From Cryptosporidium bovis (Eukaryota; Apicomplexa; Conoidasida; Eucoccidiorida; Cryptosporidiidae): a stretch of DNA of 64,000 nucleotides. A program made the position numbers and the translations under genes. The stretch's first letter is position 1. The number at the start of each line of letters is the position of its first letter. The notes under the pieces are model-generated. The model ran no database searches and was not told the DNA's origin. It saw nothing but the letters and a program-made list of their open reading frames with translations. This document shows, in pieces, positions 18,922 to 30,000 of this stretch. The stretch lies in assembly GCA_009768925.2 (NCBI GenBank), contig VHIT02000012.1:62001-126000 (forward strand). The letters run 5' to 3'.

Positions 18922-21783
18922 ATGAAAAGTAATTATATTTCTTCATCATGTAACTCTGATCTTGAAAATGAAGAGAGTAATGAAAAGATATTATCAGCAC
19001 TATTAAAAATTGTCGAGTTAAATCCAAGTAACGATACAATTTTGAAGACTATAAAGATGAGTGGAATTAAATTAGAGAAAATTAAGGATCTTCTAGCTAA
19101 ACAACATCCTGTACTAAAAAGTTTGGAACGTGAAGATAATGGTATTAAATCCTCGCTAGATCAAAGAACCGAGAATAATGAAAAGAACTTACATGAAGTG
19201 GATAAAAAAGATAATTCTATAGTTAAAGTAGAGAACAATTTAAAATTTGAAAAAACGAACAATTCAATTAAAGGAAGACCACCAGGACCACCACCACCAT
19301 TGAAGTCTAAATCAGATAATACAAAGACAAACATAGCTAGTGAAGTTAACAACGTTAGTGCTAAAGAAATAACATCAAAAAGGGGAGCCCCACCAAAGGC
19401 TCCTCCACCATTAAAACCTTCACTTATCAGGGGTAAAACTTGCATTGGATCAAGTGGAAATTCAACTAGTTCGAATTCGGACATAAATAGTGACAAAATT
19501 AAATTGTCTGAACTAGATTTTGGTCCAACACCACCATTGGGATTTGAACCAAAAAGACTTCATTGGTCTGTTATCCCACCAAACAAGATATTCGGAACAA
19601 TATGGGAAGATATACATTTTTCAAAAAGTGAAAATTTTAGAAAAGGAGAGAATACATCTACTGTAAATCTAACACACGTAAATGAGGATGTTGATGAATT
19701 AAAATTTGACATTGATTCAATATTGGACCACTTTTTTGAAAATAAAACGGCATTAATGGAGAAATTAAATATGGAATGCACTAATTTAAATAGCAATAAT
19801 TCATCAAAAAAATACAGGATGGTTTTAGATTCAAAAAGATCTCAAAATATTGAAATTGCCCTAAAAGCAATGCAATTATTTGATAGCAATAATGAATTGG
19901 ATATATCTCCGATTAAAGATATGCTTGGATATACAAAAGATAGTCTAAAGGGTGGAATAGACCTATTTTTAAGAGGTGTATCTAAGGAGAGACTAAAAAT
20001 ATTGCTTGATCTATATCCAACACCAGATGAAATTCAGTTACTAAATACAATAGATGATGAATATAACGTTGATAGTTTACCATTAAGAAGTTCTGAATAT
20101 TTTTTAAAAAGTATATTAAATTTAAATAGGTTTAAAACCAGAGCTCAGTGTGTGTTAAGTATGAAGACATTTGAAGAAGAATACTTAAGTTGTTTAGAGA
20201 GATTGATAAAATTAGAGGATGCAGCAGTTCATATTCGCTCAAGTCTAGAAAAAGGAGGCGTATTGAGGCAAATACTTGAGTTAATATTGAAAATAGGTAA
20301 TTATTTAAATCATGGTACAAGTAGAGGTAAAAGTTGTGGTTTTCGTTTTCATTCAATTGAACTATTGAAAAATGTTAAATCAAATAATTCAAAAAGTAAT
20401 TTACTAAAATATATATCAAAAATACTATATGATCATTCTGATAAAACAAGACAAAATATTGACGTTATATATCAAGTATGTTCTGAAGCAGCTCCAATTG
20501 ATATAGCTGATGTTTATAGAGACATTGATGAACTTGGTAAAAATATTGAGTTTATCCAGAAAGATATAAGTCAATTTTCTGTGGAAAACGAAAATAATAC
20601 AGGTAATAATAAAAATAATATTAATAATGATGTTTATGTAGATAAGTGTAAACATAATTATGATCACTCAAAATCATTTGATATTAATTATTTACAACCA
20701 CCCAAATATATGGACTTTAATAACCAATTAGACATACCAGTATTTGAGGTAGATCAGATGCCAGAAAAGACTACAAATGAGCTTTATTTAGAAATTGTTG
20801 AGAAATTTGTAAATAAATCATCAAGACAGCTTGAAGTTATAAAAAAACAATTAAATGAAATAATAATTAAATTAAATGAATTACAGAAATATGCAGGTGA
20901 TACGCAATCAGGTGTTAATAATTGTCCATCAAAATCGCTGTCTAATAACAATATAGAAATAATTAAAAGGTGTGATATGTTTTTTAGGTTAATCAAATAC
21001 GAGTTTAATGAGTTTCAAGTTATTGAAAAGAAGAGAAAAGATAAGGAAATAAGAAAATCAATTTCATCAAAATCACTAAATAAATTAAGTAACACTTCAG
21101 AAAAACTATTCAAATCAAACACACTTGAGAATACAAAAAACATATCAGTTTATTCTATAAATGAGTTAGATAGCGAAGGTGTACTGCAATCTGAAATTGT
21201 ACATAATAGCAATCAACATCAATTACTGTTAGAGATATCAAATATTACAATAACCTCAAACTCAAGTACATTATCTTCTTCGGATTCATCTTATTTTCAA
21301 GAAAATAACATTAAAAACTCAGGTAATGATACACCAAATGACAATTTCGTCGATATCGAAAAAACGAACATTAAAGAGCAGCAAAAGTATTTTAATTCTA
21401 TATCGTTGACACTCAATTCAGGTTATGATCCAATATTAAATACAATTGAAAGGTATTCAAGTAATTATAATTCAACATTGGTAAAAGATTCTGGTCATTA
21501 TGATAATCAAATAATCCATAATAATAATAATAATAATGTTCCTAATCAAACTACGTCTTTTACATTAAAACCATCAGGTTCAACATTACCAGTAACAAGT
21601 AATAGTGTTTCAGACAACAATTATGATGATTTTGAGTTTAAGTCAGTTGGAAATAACAATAATCAACCTTTACATTTAAAATCATTTTTTGATACAAGTT
21701 CTACCACTGCAAATATTGCATCTCGGGTTTATGACTCTCAAATAATTCAAAATTCAAATAGATTGAGAAAGCATCAGAACTAA
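18922..21783 (+). CDS. Formin (FH1-FH2 actin nucleator)
   Basis: A 953-residue protein. Two short proline runs (PPGPPPPLK near 121 and APPKAPPPLK near 155) form a minimal FH1 region that can bind profilin. The FH2 domain spans about 205-580. It begins KRLHWSVIPPNKIFGTIWED and carries the hallmark GNYLNHGTSRGKSCGFRFHS at about 459-478, followed by LLKNVKSNN. FH2 dimers nucleate and elongate actin filaments. In Apicomplexa formins drive gliding motility and cell division. No GTPase-binding or DAD domain is visible. The C-terminal 370 residues are Asn/Ser-rich with a short predicted coiled coil near 620-660. The N-terminal 100 residues are helical and unassigned. Confidence 0.94.
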   Translation: MKSNYISSSCNSDLENEESNEKILSALLKIVELNPSNDTILKTIKMSGIKLEKIKDLLAKQHPVLKSLEREDNGIKSSLDQRTENNEKNLHEVDKKDNSIVKVENNLKFEKTNNSIKGRPPGPPPPLKSKSDNTKTNIASEVNNVSAKEITSKRGAPPKAPPPLKPSLIRGKTCIGSSGNSTSSNSDINSDKIKLSELDFGPTPPLGFEPKRLHWSVIPPNKIFGTIWEDIHFSKSENFRKGENTSTVNLTHVNEDVDELKFDIDSILDHFFENKTALMEKLNMECTNLNSNNSSKKYRMVLDSKRSQNIEIALKAMQLFDSNNELDISPIKDMLGYTKDSLKGGIDLFLRGVSKERLKILLDLYPTPDEIQLLNTIDDEYNVDSLPLRSSEYFLKSILNLNRFKTRAQCVLSMKTFEEEYLSCLERLIKLEDAAVHIRSSLEKGGVLRQILELILKIGNYLNHGTSRGKSCGFRFHSIELLKNVKSNNSKSNLLKYISKILYDHSDKTRQNIDVIYQVCSEAAPIDIADVYRDIDELGKNIEFIQKDISQFSVENENNTGNNKNNINNDVYVDKCKHNYDHSKSFDINYLQPPKYMDFNNQLDIPVFEVDQMPEKTTNELYLEIVEKFVNKSSRQLEVIKKQLNEIIIKLNELQKYAGDTQSGVNNCPSKSLSNNNIEIIKRCDMFFRLIKYEFNEFQVIEKKRKDKEIRKSISSKSLNKLSNTSEKLFKSNTLENTKNISVYSINELDSEGVLQSEIVHNSNQHQLLLEISNITITSNSSTLSSSDSSYFQENNIKNSGNDTPNDNFVDIEKTNIKEQQKYFNSISLTLNSGYDPILNTIERYSSNYNSTLVKDSGHYDNQIIHNNNNNNVPNQTTSFTLKPSGSTLPVTSNSVSDNNYDDFEFKSVGNNNNQPLHLKSFFDTSSTTANIASRVYDSQIIQNSNRLRKHQN

Positions 21784-22254
21784 TTTTTTTATTAATAATT
21801 GAAATTTTCCCGTTTGTTTTCCTTTTTCATGAGTATCTATAATAAATTTGTTTAATACCGGATTTCTTACTTAAGTGTTCATCACACAAATTAATTACAT
21901 CGATATTAATGTGAACACCAGCTTTAGTTTGTATTTAGGTAAATGTCACACTTCAACTTCTTCGTTCTCGTTGAAAGGTGAAATATTGGTTTGAGCGGGA
22001 ATGCGAGTTCATTACAATAAAACTACTTATGGGGTATAGTTGGTGTAAATTGTAATAGGATTTGAAATTTAAATAATTGGTGCAATAATAAAATAAAACA
22101 GGCATTGTATGTAGGTTTATAACTGCTAGAATAATTAAAATTACATATTTACTATTGACTATATGTGTGTTTCAGAAAAAAAACAAAATGGAATAAATAT
22201 GAAATTATTAAAGAATAGATATCAAAGTACTTTGAGTATTTATTATTTAAAAAA
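21784..22254. other. Intergenic spacer
   Basis: The promoter region of the SLC6-like gene. It contains AGCGGGAA at 21994-22001, an E2F half-site form. No gene was seen. Confidence 0.45.
21994..22001. promoter_or_regulatory. E2F half-site AGCGGGAA
   Basis: GCGGGAA, the reverse complement of TTCCCGC, is the core of the classic E2F site. It lies 254 bp upstream of the transporter ATG. Confidence 0.35.
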
Positions 22255-25200
22255 ATGAATTTTAAAGAGCATGTAGAACTCAGGAATAATTTACACCAGG
22301 AATCGCTTAGGGCTTTTCGTTATGACATGGAATGGCTTTCTGATTACTTATCTTCAATCTCAAAATGGCGAATGAAGGTACTCTTAAAGAATAAACTAAG
22401 GAACAAGAGAAAAACTTATTCAATTAATTATTCAGACGGGATATCAGATGAAGCAGTTAATAATGATATTGGTGTAATTGGTACTGAATCACAAGGTAAT
22501 TTGAATAGTGAGTATTCAAAATTTGTTAATACACGAAAAACAAATAAAGTAGACAATAACAAACAGACTTTAAGAGACAATTATAGCATTAAAATATCAA
22601 ACTCTTTTTCAGATGATATTTCTAATAATTTAAATGGAAATAGCAATCGTATAAATAGTGGCAGTGTAAACAATGAATTGTTTATATCAGATGAAAATGC
22701 TATTAAAGAAATAGAATTGTCAGTTTTGGATGCAGTAAATAATGAAAATGGATTAAATAATAATTTTAAAGACAAGAAAAGTAGTGACACTCATGAAGAA
22801 GACCTAGACAATATGAGAATATATAAAATATTAGCGTGCTCAGATAAGGCCAGAAATGATAAAAATCACAAAACAAATCACAATACATTCGGTTATACAT
22901 TATGGGATTATCTTCCATTGATAGCGCTATTGAATGGATGTACAGGTATATTTATTCTATTTCGTTTATCTTCATTAATGTATAGATATTCAATATTATC
23001 ATGTACAATTTCCCATTTATTTACGTTTGTGCTTATAGGAATACCAATATCTCAATTGGAATTTGCGATTAGAAAAAGAGGCAAAAGATACGGATTGTTA
23101 GAAGGGATACAGTCATTGAATCCAACATTTATAGGACTTATAATATTAAGTTTAATTACAACAATATTTATATTTTTGTATTCATTTCATATTATTGGAA
23201 CACTCAGTACTGTAATATATAACATACCAAAAACAAATTGGAGGGTGACATTAGGTGACGCGTATATATGTAATAAAATAAATCAGTCACTAGAAATAAA
23301 TAGTGATTTAGTTCATTCATATGATACAAATACCATATATAGTAAATTATATAATTTATACTCTTTATGTTCATACTCCCCAATGTGTAATATTGTATTA
23401 CCATTTTATCAAAATTCAACTAAAGTAGAATTTAATTATGGCGATAATAAATATACAAATTTGGACGAAATATCAATAAATGATGAGTATTTTACATCTG
23501 TTTTTACTTTGTTCATAGATTCTGTCAGTTTAATTGGCAATGATTTAAATAATACAAATCATCAGAAACCAACATGGTGTGTTCCGTCTCCTTCTAAGAA
23601 ACTAAGAAATTTACTAATTATGGAACAAAATAACTATGGTGATATGCTATATTTTTCGCTTGATTCATCTATTAAAAATCCAGAAAAAGTTGTAAATACG
23701 AATATATTTCCTATTAAAAATCCTGCTAGTAAAGTAAGTAACAACATTATTGCACAAATAGTTGGTATATCAATATCATTTATATTTGTATTGTTGTCAA
23801 TTAATGGAGGTGGTAAATTCTTTAGAGTAATTTCCTTTTTATCGCTTCTTTCATTAATAACATTACTTTTGACTGCAACATTACAAACAGTAGCAAACGA
23901 AGTTCAACTAAATATATTTATATCAATGTTGGTTACGCAAGATGGTGTTGAGCATCTTCTTTCTCCTTCAATCTGGTATTCATCAATAAATAATACCTTA
24001 TTGTTTTTTGGCATATCTTTCTTTATATCGATGTTCCCCCTTGTAGATTTGAATAAAAGACAAAAAAGGAACTACAATTGTGAATATGAGTGCGAATATA
24101 GCTATGATTATGAATATGATCACAAATATCAGCACAACTATGAGCAGGATAACCATTCTGATAGAAATAACAGTTTCAATCCATTTGAAGATAAGAGGGA
24201 CAACCTAGATATTGAAGGATCTGACAACATAAATTACTATTCTCTTAGAAGCTCAATTAAGTCAGCATCTTTCTTTCTGTTATACATTGTACTTTCTTCA
24301 ATAGTTGTTATTGTTTCAAATTCAGCATTAATATCGCTTTCAGAGTCACCAAGCACGCATTTATTGTTTCCATTTAATACAAGAATATATAATTCAACTA
24401 GGAATCAGTTCAATCCATCAAGTTACAGTGGTAATTACTTTGATATGGTTGGGTATAGTAAAATAAATGAAATTGATAGTAAAAATGATAATAGTAAAAA
24501 AATGAGTAGTTCCACTTATTTTGGATCGATAATAGAGACTGGTTTACATATTGAAAACAAAATCTTTAGCGAAAACTTTTTGAAATCATCAAGTTCTCAA
24601 AACGATAACAAGGTTGAAATTGATTTTCTTAAGAGTCAACTCATATTATGGTATAAGATTAATTTACTTGAAATGAAAGCTAGATCATTGATACTTGGAG
24701 AATATATGATTGTTTATTTAATAATTACAGCCATTGAAATGTCTAATCGAATTCCAAGGGGTGTAATTGTGTTTTTTATTATTTTAATATTCTCATATGC
24801 TATCTCAACTGCTTGTATTAGTGCTCGTATTATATCTGACCACGTTAATGTTATATTCAATGAGTGGATATACCCATTATATTTGAAAAAGAATCGTAAT
24901 TCGTGCAGGGACATAGTCTATAACAATAAATATGGTGTTTCAAGTGCTGTCAATCCTTGTGATTCAGACCACAGAAGAAATAACAATAATTCACATAAAA
25001 ATAGACTATTTAAACTTGTTAAGTACACAAGCACTGAAGTAAAAAATTATTTTGGCATATATTCAAACAACAAAATGAAAAGAAAAATGGAAATAATCAC
25101 ATTCATGATAAAACTACTAGTAATATTGATACTGATTGCAATAGTTTTTCTCATTAACATTGCATCATCATTTATAATTAGATTTCCTATTGATAAAGAA

Positions 25201-26463
25201 GATTTAAATAGTGATCGAATGAAAAATATATTGAAAAATAATGATCTTACCTATTTAAGTCCGTCAAATAATGGTGAACTATTTAAACTTTATAACAATG
25301 AAATATATGTATCGAAAAACAATATACTGTTTGGTTCGTTGTTTGACATTAGGGTAATAAGCAGTGCTGTTAATTTAATGTTATCTATCACTGCAGGAAT
25401 TGAGATATTTATGTTAACATGGCATACAAATAAAGATATACCAAAAAGAATTGTGGGTTCTAAATCACTTAATATTCATTATATAGGTCACATACTTTCC
25501 ATAGTTCCACTTTCTATTGGCTTTTTATTGGGAACTAAAATTTCATTTGGTATATGCTTACTTGCCTCATTGTTTATTTTTATAATATTTTTTTTAATAT
25601 CTAGATCGTACGCTAAACAAAAATTTAAATACGATGATCAACTTGTAATTAAAAGACAAAAATATAACCCGACTTGGTGGCTATGTATTTATAATATTGA
25701 TACATTAAGAAGAAAATTTAACTCTAAGGAACTTATAGATGCTGGATTGTTGTCTTACTATTCAGACAACTATACAATTAATAGTGAACCTTCATTTTCC
25801 ACACCAAGCAAAAATACAAATAGTAAATACAATGAAGACATAGACAATGATGAAAATATAAATATAATCAAAAACATATCTAATTTTAATCTTTATTGCA
25901 GTGTTAGATCACACCAACCTCAATTTGTTGAATTATGGATTATACTAGCAAAGTATTTTTCAACTATTCTTATAAAAAGCACAGTTCCTTTAACTATAAT
26001 AAATATAGTATACCTATTATTCTATAAAAGTGACTGTTCGGAGGGATTATCTTCTGGTTGTTTAAATAAAAATGATTATTTACATAAAGCCAATGGTGTT
26101 CAAATTATTGATTTTACTGAGAATTATTCCATTTTTCAGCCACTACAGCTTTTTATTATTGTCCTTTTTTCATTTTCAGGTATCTTATTTTTTATTTTAA
26201 TTACAAATTACATTCACAAAAAAAAGAAAATCATTTTAAACGACAATAACAATGTTAACATTAATAATGGTCATTATAACATTATTAATCCTATTTCCGA
26301 TCCTCCCGAAGCCAATATAGACAATATATTAAATGATATTTATGAATCACTTAATGTTCCAATATGCATGGAACTTTCTTCTGATTCTAAAGTTAAAAAA
26401 CTTGGTAAAATGCCTCAAAAACTCATTATTAGTCTCGCTTCTCTAGAAAAAGTTATTGATTAG
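22255..26463 (+). CDS. Sodium:neurotransmitter symporter-like (SLC6/NSS) membrane protein, very large
   Basis: A 1402-residue protein with about fourteen hydrophobic segments. After a 215-residue hydrophilic N-terminus, residues about 220-300 resemble TM1-TM2 of SLC6/LeuT carriers. LLNGCTGIFILFRLSS stands for the GLGNxWRFP region, and FVLIGIPISQLEFAIRKRGK for LLVGIPLMWIEWAMGRYG. The usual GN and RFP residues of the substrate/sodium site are changed. SLC6 members are normally about 600 residues. Here long extra loops are added, including a Tyr/Glu-rich tract near 607-632 and several Asn-rich loops. An apicomplexan amino-acid transporter in a surface or organelle membrane is inferred. Substrate and sodium dependence cannot be read from sequence. 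Confidence 0.7.
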   Translation: MNFKEHVELRNNLHQESLRAFRYDMEWLSDYLSSISKWRMKVLLKNKLRNKRKTYSINYSDGISDEAVNNDIGVIGTESQGNLNSEYSKFVNTRKTNKVDNNKQTLRDNYSIKISNSFSDDISNNLNGNSNRINSGSVNNELFISDENAIKEIELSVLDAVNNENGLNNNFKDKKSSDTHEEDLDNMRIYKILACSDKARNDKNHKTNHNTFGYTLWDYLPLIALLNGCTGIFILFRLSSLMYRYSILSCTISHLFTFVLIGIPISQLEFAIRKRGKRYGLLEGIQSLNPTFIGLIILSLITTIFIFLYSFHIIGTLSTVIYNIPKTNWRVTLGDAYICNKINQSLEINSDLVHSYDTNTIYSKLYNLYSLCSYSPMCNIVLPFYQNSTKVEFNYGDNKYTNLDEISINDEYFTSVFTLFIDSVSLIGNDLNNTNHQKPTWCVPSPSKKLRNLLIMEQNNYGDMLYFSLDSSIKNPEKVVNTNIFPIKNPASKVSNNIIAQIVGISISFIFVLLSINGGGKFFRVISFLSLLSLITLLLTATLQTVANEVQLNIFISMLVTQDGVEHLLSPSIWYSSINNTLLFFGISFFISMFPLVDLNKRQKRNYNCEYECEYSYDYEYDHKYQHNYEQDNHSDRNNSFNPFEDKRDNLDIEGSDNINYYSLRSSIKSASFFLLYIVLSSIVVIVSNSALISLSESPSTHLLFPFNTRIYNSTRNQFNPSSYSGNYFDMVGYSKINEIDSKNDNSKKMSSSTYFGSIIETGLHIENKIFSENFLKSSSSQNDNKVEIDFLKSQLILWYKINLLEMKARSLILGEYMIVYLIITAIEMSNRIPRGVIVFFIILIFSYAISTACISARIISDHVNVIFNEWIYPLYLKKNRNSCRDIVYNNKYGVSSAVNPCDSDHRRNNNNSHKNRLFKLVKYTSTEVKNYFGIYSNNKMKRKMEIITFMIKLLVILILIAIVFLINIASSFIIRFPIDKEDLNSDRMKNILKNNDLTYLSPSNNGELFKLYNNEIYVSKNNILFGSLFDIRVISSAVNLMLSITAGIEIFMLTWHTNKDIPKRIVGSKSLNIHYIGHILSIVPLSIGFLLGTKISFGICLLASLFIFIIFFLISRSYAKQKFKYDDQLVIKRQKYNPTWWLCIYNIDTLRRKFNSKELIDAGLLSYYSDNYTINSEPSFSTPSKNTNSKYNEDIDNDENINIIKNISNFNLYCSVRSHQPQFVELWIILAKYFSTILIKSTVPLTIINIVYLLFYKSDCSEGLSSGCLNKNDYLHKANGVQIIDFTENYSIFQPLQLFIIVLFSFSGILFFILITNYIHKKKKIILNDNNNVNINNGHYNIINPISDPPEANIDNILNDIYESLNVPICMELSSDSKVKKLGKMPQKLIISLASLEKVID

Positions 26464-26588
26464 CATTGTTTAAAGTCATGTATTCATACGAAGAATGAAG
26501 ATACTATATAATAGTTTTTAAATTTATTGCAATATTTACATTGTTTTATTTTTATTTTCTTTACCAATTTTAATTTTGAATATTTTTC

Positions 26589-26596
26589 TGCATGCA
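26589..26596. promoter_or_regulatory. TGCATGCA palindrome, ApiAP2-type motif
   Basis: TGCATGCA is a known binding motif of apicomplexan AP2 factors. It lies 437 bp before the coiled-coil gene start and is accompanied by E2F-like boxes. Confidence 0.45.
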
Positions 26597-26649
26597 ATAC
26601 TCTACCCCACATGGTACATGCATAATACACTAGTTACTTAAGCAAAACA

Positions 26650-26656
26650 TTCCCGC
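26650..26656. promoter_or_regulatory. E2F half-site TTCCCGC
   Basis: The sequence TTCCCGCTTTT resembles an E2F core flanked by T-rich DNA, 377 bp upstream of the coiled-coil gene. Confidence 0.35.
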
Positions 26657-27032
26657 TTTTTATTTGAATAAATTTAGTATTTTATTCACTTTATTTTAAA
26701 TCTAAAGTAAATTAATCATTTAGTTTGAAAATAAAAAGTGATAAAAGAATGGCGCATAAGAATAAGGAAAAAAGGAGTTAAAATAATAAGTAGTAATTTT
26801 GTTTCTATAAGTGATTATCAGCATTAATATTGCCATTGTCATAATAACAATTTTTTCTGTTAGATATAATCTTATATTTTAGACTACATCTAATAAACTA
26901 AAAATTTGGTTTCATACAATTATCTAAGTTCCTTGTTTTGATGATAGATCATAGGTAAAGTTATGTTTATATAGCTACAAAATATATTTATGGTATAAAG
27001 TAAATTACATAAGTTAAAAGTTTAGTATATCA

Positions 27033-30000
27033 ATGTTTAAAAAAATATTTGGGAAAAAAGATGAAGGCGAGGATGGAATAAAGCCTGTTAAGGCAAATTT
27101 AGGTGAGGAAAATAGGTTTTACTATAACAAAGAATTAAAGAGTTGGGTGGTTCGTGGTGAAGAACACTTAGTAGAGGAAAAGAAGAACATTCCTCCTCCT
27201 CCGAAAAGACCAACAACTTCAGAATATGGTTCCAGAGTAGATAGTACAGCATCGCTGTCATCACAGTCATACAATAGTGGTAATATGAGAAAAAATTTAT
27301 ATACAGCTACACCTGGACTAAATATAAAAAAGGTACCTGAAAATTCAAATGGAGTAATACCTATAGGCGGATTGCATCAACCGTCAAATACTCAAACACT
27401 AAATACTATGTTACTTAATAGCACAGCTGGAGACAAAAATATAATTTCTAACTATGACCCTCCCTTACTGAATTTGTCAAATACACATGATGGAAACTAC
27501 AATAATAATGTAGGCATTATTAGTTCAGATTTATCTGAAGCAAACAGTATAAACAATAATACTTTTAGTCAAAATTCAGTCAATAATTCTGCTAAAACAG
27601 TATTGAGCAATCAATATTCAGATAAAACGTCAATAAATACCAATAATAAGGTACTAAGAAGAATAGAGTTGCCTCCATCAATACCAACACTTCCTAATTC
27701 TTTGATGTCAAATAAAGTATTAAATGGTAAATTACTAAAAAAAACCTCATCTATTGAATCACAATCTTCACTTCCATATACTTCAAAGACGAATGAGAAT
27801 AAAAATATTGATTCAGACCATGGTAATATAACTGATAAGTTAAATTCAGAGAGCGATAACTTGGATATAAGTTATACTCAGGATGATATGAGGCAAAGAC
27901 AAAGAATAAGACCATTATCAAGTAAAAGCAATAATTCCGCAGATTTTACTGAAATAGATAATCAAAAAAGGAATGATAATAAAATACTTGATTATATCTC
28001 AATTTTTGGGTATATATATGACAATAAATTATGCAAAATAATAGATTATAATGGAGTGGATCAAGTAAAAAAATTGGATGAAATATGTTGTGAGATAAAA
28101 GAGATAAAGCTCAAAGAACTTTATAATATGGTAAGCACGTTACATAACTCAATATTAGATTCTAGTAAGGATTATGAAGCACTAATTGAAATGATATTAA
28201 ATATAGGAACAGTAACAAATAAATCTTTTCAGGATATATCATCAACAATAAATACGGCAATGTCAAATAGTGATGAAATAGAGAAAGAATTGATAAAAAC
28301 AAAAAAATTATACAACGATTTATTGGGTAAATACAAGGGGTTATATAAACAATATGAGTCTGATATGGTAAATTTAAGAAGTGAACTTGAGAATGAAAAA
28401 AATATAAACAATACAAATAATAAAGAATATGATGATAAAATAAAGAATTTGAAGAAGGAATATATGGATAATGAAACATCGAAAAATGAATTATTAAATC
28501 AATATTATTCATACATTGAGAATATACAAGAGAAATATGATAAACTACAGAAGGAATGTGTCGAATTGGATGACAATTATAAAAAGACAAAAGAGGACAT
28601 AAAATTATTAAATAATGAGTTAGCATTAGCGAGAAATGATATGAAAGTAAAAGAGGATGAGTGCAAAATAAAAATTAATAATCTGGAGGAGCTGAACGGC
28701 AAATTAAGTAATGAATTAGAGTTAAAAATTAATGACAATAATGAATTAAAATTAGAATATGAAAACAAAATAAATGAGATTAAAACGGAATATGAACAAG
28801 AAATCAAGCTAATAGAAAAATATAACATAGAACAAGACAATGAAATATGTAATTTAAAGAATGATATTGAAAAAATTAATATATATAACAACGAATTAAT
28901 AAGACAATATGAGGATGAAATATCTGAAATAAGGGCAAAATTAAATGGACTTGAAAATACAAACGATGAATTAAAAAATGAGTTAGAATTAGTTAACAAT
29001 GAAAAGAATAATCTAAGTAAAAATATGACTGATGAAATAAGTAAATTAAAAATTGATAATGATAATATATTAAACGAGCTAAATAATAAAATTAATGAAA
29101 ATAACAATATGGTCAGTGAGATCAGTCAGTTAAAAATTGAAAATGAAAATATTATAAGTGAATTAAAAAAAGAAAATGAAATGTATATTAAAAAAATTGA
29201 TAATATTAATGAGAGAAATAATGAATATGAAAGTAATATCGCTAATATTAAGAATAACTATGAATCAAGAATAGATAAGTTAAATGAGCATATCAGTATG
29301 TTAGAAAATACTGCAACAAAAGTAGATGATGAATGGAGAACTAGGCAATCCCACTTAGAAACTAATTATGAGCAATTATATTCTCAATATATTTCTCTTA
29401 GTAATGAAAAAGAAGAATATGACTCACTAAATGATAAATACAACAATTTAAAAACTGAATATAATGACTTATTTAATGCTAATGAAAGATGTACATCTGA
29501 ATTGGAATCAAAATTAAAAGAATGTGAAAATAACATGAGCTATATATCGGAACTCGAGTTAAAACTAAATGAATATGAAAACAGTAGAAATTATATTTCT
29601 GATCTTGAATTGAAGTTGAATGATTATGAAAACGATAAAAAGTACATTTCAGATCTCGAATCAAAACTAAGTGAATTTGAAAACTGTAAGAAGTATATTT
29701 CCGATCTCGAATTGAAATTAAACGACTATGAAAACAGCAAGAAGTATATTTCTGAATTAGAGTCCAGCATTGAGAGACTGAAACATTACCAAAGCGATAA
29801 TACTGTTTCCAACGACGAAAGTAACAGGTTGAAGCTGGAAAATGAAAGATTAAAAGATACGAATGAAGCAGTTTACATCAAATTAGAGGCCTTTTCAAGA
29901 GATATAGACATGTTGAACAATCAACTGGAATGGATAAGGAGATACTCACCAGAAACATATAATTCAATGTTGGAAAATACCGATTCATATTTAAACAATT

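Larger units (their letters stand above)
26464..27032. other. Intergenic spacer with AP2-like and E2F-like motifs
   Basis: The 569-bp promoter region of the coiled-coil gene. It has TGCATGCA (26589-26596), TTCCCGC (26650-26656) and ATGGCGCAT (26750-26758) within 170 bp. No gene was seen. Confidence 0.5.

Noticed and set aside
28162-29107. Long minus-strand frames rich in Leu/Phe/Ser
   Set aside because: They are antisense shadows of the Lys/Glu/Asn-rich coiled coil; the plus-strand protein explains the region.
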